Source: an uncultured Candidatus Melainabacteria bacterium (GTDB lineage Bacteria; Cyanobacteriota; Vampirovibrionia; Gastranaerophilales; Gastranaerophilaceae). From it: a stretch of DNA of 8,782 nt. The stretch covers positions 1 to 8,782 of the forward strand of contig CAKVIC010000022.1 of NCBI GenBank assembly GCA_934754655.1. The letters run 5' to 3'. Shown in pieces: positions 8,015 through 8,782 of this stretch. Positions within the stretch are counted from its first letter, which is position 1. Each line of letters begins with the position of its first letter. The notes beneath the pieces are model-generated. The model did no database searches. It was given only the letters and a program-made list of their open reading frames with translations, and was not told the DNA's origin. A program made the position numbers and the translations under genes.

Positions 8015-8035
8015 CTAATGGTTTTTAGATATAAT

Positions 8036-8069
8036 AAAGAGGTTGGCATGCGTCATCCTCTTTTTTTTT
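8036..8069 (+). terminator. Intrinsic terminator of the two-gene operon
   Basis: AAAGAGG (8036-8042) pairs with CCTCTTT (8057-8063). Beyond one T-T mismatch the stem continues as TGGC (8044-8047) with GTCA (8052-8055; one G-U pair), closing the loop ATGC. The T-run extends from 8061 to 8069. It sits 22 bases after the stop at 8014. Confidence 0.85.
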
Positions 8070-8101
8070 GTAAAAAATTTAAAATTACTATTCAATTAGA
8101 G

Positions 8102-8260
8102 ATGAAGTTAGAAGAACGCAACCCAAAAAGCAAAGTTTTATACAACCGTTTGAACCTAATAATGGCATTTTGCAACCAGTTGCCTGAACTGTTTAGATTG
8201 GCTACACCAGAGATAAAAAAAGAAATATCGCTTTTTCTTCATTTAAAACAATGTTATTAA
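8102..8260 (+). pseudogene. Small reading frame, possible tail of a serine recombinase
   Basis: An open frame from the ATG at 8102 gives 52 residues. The frame is open further upstream to 8018, but that part lies across the terminator and is unlikely to be coding. The Shine-Dalgarno is weak. The segment NQLPELFRLATPEIKKEISLFL resembles, to my eye, the helical tail of large serine recombinases (pattern LPEL-x-A-x-PE-xK-xEI). If so, this is an orphaned 3' remnant of a mobile element rather than a working gene. It could also be a short hypothetical gene or non-coding. No recombinase catalytic domain is present in the window. Confidence 0.3.
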
Positions 8261-8292
8261 AAATAAAATTTGTCAAAAATCTTAATATGGGG

Positions 8293-8321
8293 TTGTAATT
8301 ATATAAAATATAAATTATAAT
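8293..8321 (+). promoter_or_regulatory. Strong promoter for the putative antitoxin RNA
   Basis: TTGTAA (8293-8298) and a perfect TATAAT (8316-8321) are separated by exactly 17 bases of AT-rich DNA. The start would fall near 8328, just before ACAGGG. No Shine-Dalgarno or useful reading frame follows before the terminator at 8374-8408, so the transcript appears to be non-coding. A strong constitutive promoter is what an unstable antisense antitoxin needs. Confidence 0.75.
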
Positions 8322-8327
8322 AAAAAT

Positions 8328-8408
8328 ACAGGGTGGTAGTTTCCTAAGCTACCGATAAGCCTTGTAGAGGTCTAACGGTTCTTATTCTTTCGAATGAGAG
8401 CCGTTTTT
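8328..8408 (+). ncRNA. Putative antisense antitoxin RNA (type I system), about 80 nt
   Basis: The predicted RNA runs from the promoter start near 8328 to the terminator T-run at 8408. It contains two hairpins. The first is GGTAGTTT (8335-8342) with AAGCTACC (8346-8353), presenting CCT in the loop. The second is the terminator hairpin (8374-8405). The RNA has three ways to meet the toxin message. Its 3' part is fully complementary to the last 12 codons and stop of the toxin frame. GTTTCCTA (8339-8346) and GAGGTCTA (8367-8374) are repeated at 8519-8526 and 8493-8500, so they complement the toxin leader. This matches the logic of Fst/RNA II of the par addiction system. Structure and role are inferred from sequence only. 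Confidence 0.7.
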
Positions 8409-8461
8409 AATATGCTCAAAATCAAATAAATTAAAAATAAACTTAAATTGAAATCGTTCAT
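8372..8461 (-). CDS. Putative type I toxin: 29-residue hydrophobic membrane peptide
   Basis: ATG at 8461 to TAG at 8374-8372 encodes 29 residues. The N-terminus is MNDF, followed by an aliphatic stretch from LSLFLIYLILSIL (6-18) through TALI (20-23) and a basic tail RKNKNR (24-29). One membrane helix followed by a charged tail is the hallmark of Fst/Ldr/TxpA-type toxins, which insert in the inner membrane and depolarise or disturb it. The Shine-Dalgarno AAAGGGGG (8474-8467) ends five bases before the ATG and is unusually strong. It can be masked by a perfect 8-bp helix in the leader. The final third of the gene is antisense to the putative antitoxin RNA and must both encode the peptide and form its terminator. 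I do not recognise a specific family. A non-toxic small membrane protein is the main alternative. Confidence 0.7.
   Translation of the reverse strand: MNDFNLSLFLIYLILSILKTALIRKNKNR
8374..8408 (+). terminator. Terminator hairpin of the antitoxin RNA
   Basis: AACGGTTCTTATTC (8374-8387) pairs with GAATGAGAGCCGTT (8392-8405) over 14 uninterrupted pairs, two of them G-U, around the loop TTTC. It is followed by a T-run to 8408. On the other strand the same bases encode the C-terminus of the toxin peptide. No T-run follows on that strand, so the terminator works in one direction only. Confidence 0.85.
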
Positions 8462-8549
8462 ACTTGCCCCCTTTCTAGTCGGGAACTAACCCGAGGTCTA
8501 CATTATTTTTGTTGGTTGGTTTCCTATAGAAAGGCTTATTTTTACCCTG
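8462..8549 (-). promoter_or_regulatory. Toxin mRNA leader with sequestered ribosome-binding site
   Basis: In the minus-strand transcript CCUUUCUA (8534-8527) can pair perfectly with UAGAAAGG (8477-8470), which covers most of the toxin Shine-Dalgarno. Enclosed in that helix is a smaller hairpin, TCGGG-loop-CCCGA (8494-8479), four bases upstream of the site. The two antitoxin contact sequences UAGGAAAC (8526-8519) and UAGACCUC (8500-8493) are also enclosed. The arrangement resembles the upstream helix that throttles translation of Fst. Confidence 0.6.
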
Positions 8550-8576
8550 CGTTTAAAATTTCAAAGTTCATTTTGA

Positions 8577-8604
8577 TATATAAATAAGCATCATTATAAA
8601 ACAA
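8577..8604 (-). promoter_or_regulatory. Candidate toxin promoter
   Basis: On the minus strand TTGTTT (8604-8599) and TATATA (8582-8577) are 16 bases apart, which would start transcription near 8570. An alternative -10 is a perfect TATAAT at 8598-8593, but its -35 region (TATTTC) is poor and lies inside the heptamer repeat. Either choice gives a leader of roughly 110-125 nt. Confidence 0.35.
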
Positions 8605-8630
8605 ATATGAAATATGAAATATGAAATATA
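8603..8630. repeat. Heptanucleotide microsatellite (AAATATG)n
   Basis: AAATATG is repeated three times exactly (8603-8623), followed by AAATATA (8624-8630) and an A-tract. It abuts or overlaps the candidate toxin promoter, so copy-number changes would alter promoter spacing or upstream AT content. Confidence 0.85.
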
Positions 8631-8660
8631 AAAAAACTCTCTTATCGCTATTTTTAAAAA

Positions 8661-8782
8661 TGGGGCGCCTGATGGGATTGTCTTGACCTGTTCGCATTAA
8701 ACGTATCTACGGTTTTTGCTAATATGATTTTCAATCATTTCGCAAAAGACCTCCGCACTCTGCTCACAGGTCGCTCGAACCC
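8661..8782 (-). tRNA. 3' part of a tRNA gene, interrupted in the T-loop, cut by window edge
   Basis: Read on the minus strand, GGGTTCG (8782-8776) and, after a 96-bp interruption, AATCCCATCAGGCGCCCCA (8679-8661) join to a standard T-arm (GGGTTCGAATCCC), acceptor strand CAGGCGC, discriminator base and CCA end. The rest of a tRNA would lie right of the window, so its identity cannot be read. The break falls in the T-loop and should kill a tRNA unless removed. Alternatives are a tRNA-derived dispersed repeat, or an attachment-site remnant, since tRNA 3' ends are common integration targets. Confidence 0.45.
8680..8775. repeat. 96-bp palindromic insert (MITE-like)
   Basis: The insert has near-terminal inverted repeats GACCTGT (8685-8691) and ACAGGTC (8766-8772). 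It also has a nested central hairpin: TTTTGC (8714-8719) with GCAAAA (8742-8747), enclosing ATGATT (8724-8729) with AATCAT (8733-8738). There is no coding capacity. It shares TGCTCACAG with the repeat at 208-346. A small non-autonomous mobile element or dispersed structured repeat fits best. Confidence 0.6.

Larger units (their letters stand above)
8329..8549. repeat. Nested long-range inverted repeats framing the toxin locus
   Basis: CAGGGT (8329-8334) mirrors ACCCTG (8544-8549). ATAAGCCTT (8355-8363) mirrors AAGGCTTAT (8531-8539). TGTAGA (8363-8368) mirrors TCTACA (8497-8502). All three pairs are nested in the same order. If the toxin message spans the whole interval, its 5' and 3' ends could zip together over about 20 pairs. 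Confidence 0.7.

Noticed and set aside
8018..8101. Upstream extension of the small plus-strand frame to the ATG at 8018
   Set aside because: It runs through the strong terminator hairpin and T-run at 8036-8069, so the residues come from non-coding DNA.
8328..8408. T-box or other riboswitch, prompted by AGGGTGGTA followed by a terminator hairpin
   Set aside because: No stem I or specifier region fits between the promoter and the motif, no antiterminator alternative is evident, and no gene follows on the plus strand. The antisense relation to the minus-strand peptide explains the hairpins better.
8329..8549. 6S or RNase P-like structured RNA, suggested by long-range pairing
   Set aside because: None of the conserved core sequences of those RNAs is visible, and an intrinsic terminator lies in the middle of the interval on the plus strand.

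Overview
The window is AT-rich bacterial chromosome with short, tightly packed genes and dense, structured intergenic repeats. The gene order smc-scpA-scpB, the style of the proteins and repeats, and a matrixin-like protease resembling cyanobacterial forms would suit a gut relative of the Cyanobacteria (Vampirovibrionia/Gastranaerophilales). That placement is an inference. No 16S or other taxonomic marker is visible, and a low-GC firmicute-like lineage is not excluded.

Layout. Bases 1-346 hold no convincing gene. They contain a 62-bp-period tandem array and a second repeat bounded by exact 19-bp direct repeats, whose right copy runs into the stop codon of the first gene. From 6785 down to 345, on the minus strand, lies one probable operon. 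It encodes the condensin ATPase SMC, the kleisin ScpA, the winged-helix partner ScpB and a membrane-anchored metzincin-type protease with TPR repeats. scpA/scpB overlap by 20 nt and scpB/protease by 8 nt, which suggests translational coupling. A good sigma-70-type promoter and two perfect short palindromes precede smc.

Divergently, on the plus strand, are two unknown genes (7014-7658 and 7658-8014) that share a TAATG stop/start overlap and end at a strong intrinsic terminator. Next comes a small reading frame (8102-8260) that may be a recombinase remnant.

The most interesting region is 8293-8604. I read it as an unannotated type I toxin-antitoxin locus. On the minus strand a 29-residue, one-helix hydrophobic peptide (8461-8372) has a strong Shine-Dalgarno sequence, and that sequence can be masked by a perfect 8-bp helix in its own leader. 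Convergently, a strong promoter (TTGTAA-17-TATAAT) drives an RNA of about 80 nt that ends at a perfect terminator hairpin antisense to the end of the toxin frame. The two RNAs also share two 8-nt direct repeats, giving complementary contacts in the toxin leader. The ends of the toxin transcript could pair with each other through 6-bp and 9-bp inverted repeats. This resembles the Fst/par plasmid-addiction layout and also the end-to-end mRNA locking of Hok/AapA1-type systems. A heptamer microsatellite lies just upstream of the toxin.

The right edge carries what looks like the 3' end of a tRNA gene (minus strand) split in its T-loop by a 96-bp palindromic insert. Together with the possible recombinase remnant and the addiction-type module, this suggests a recombination hotspot.
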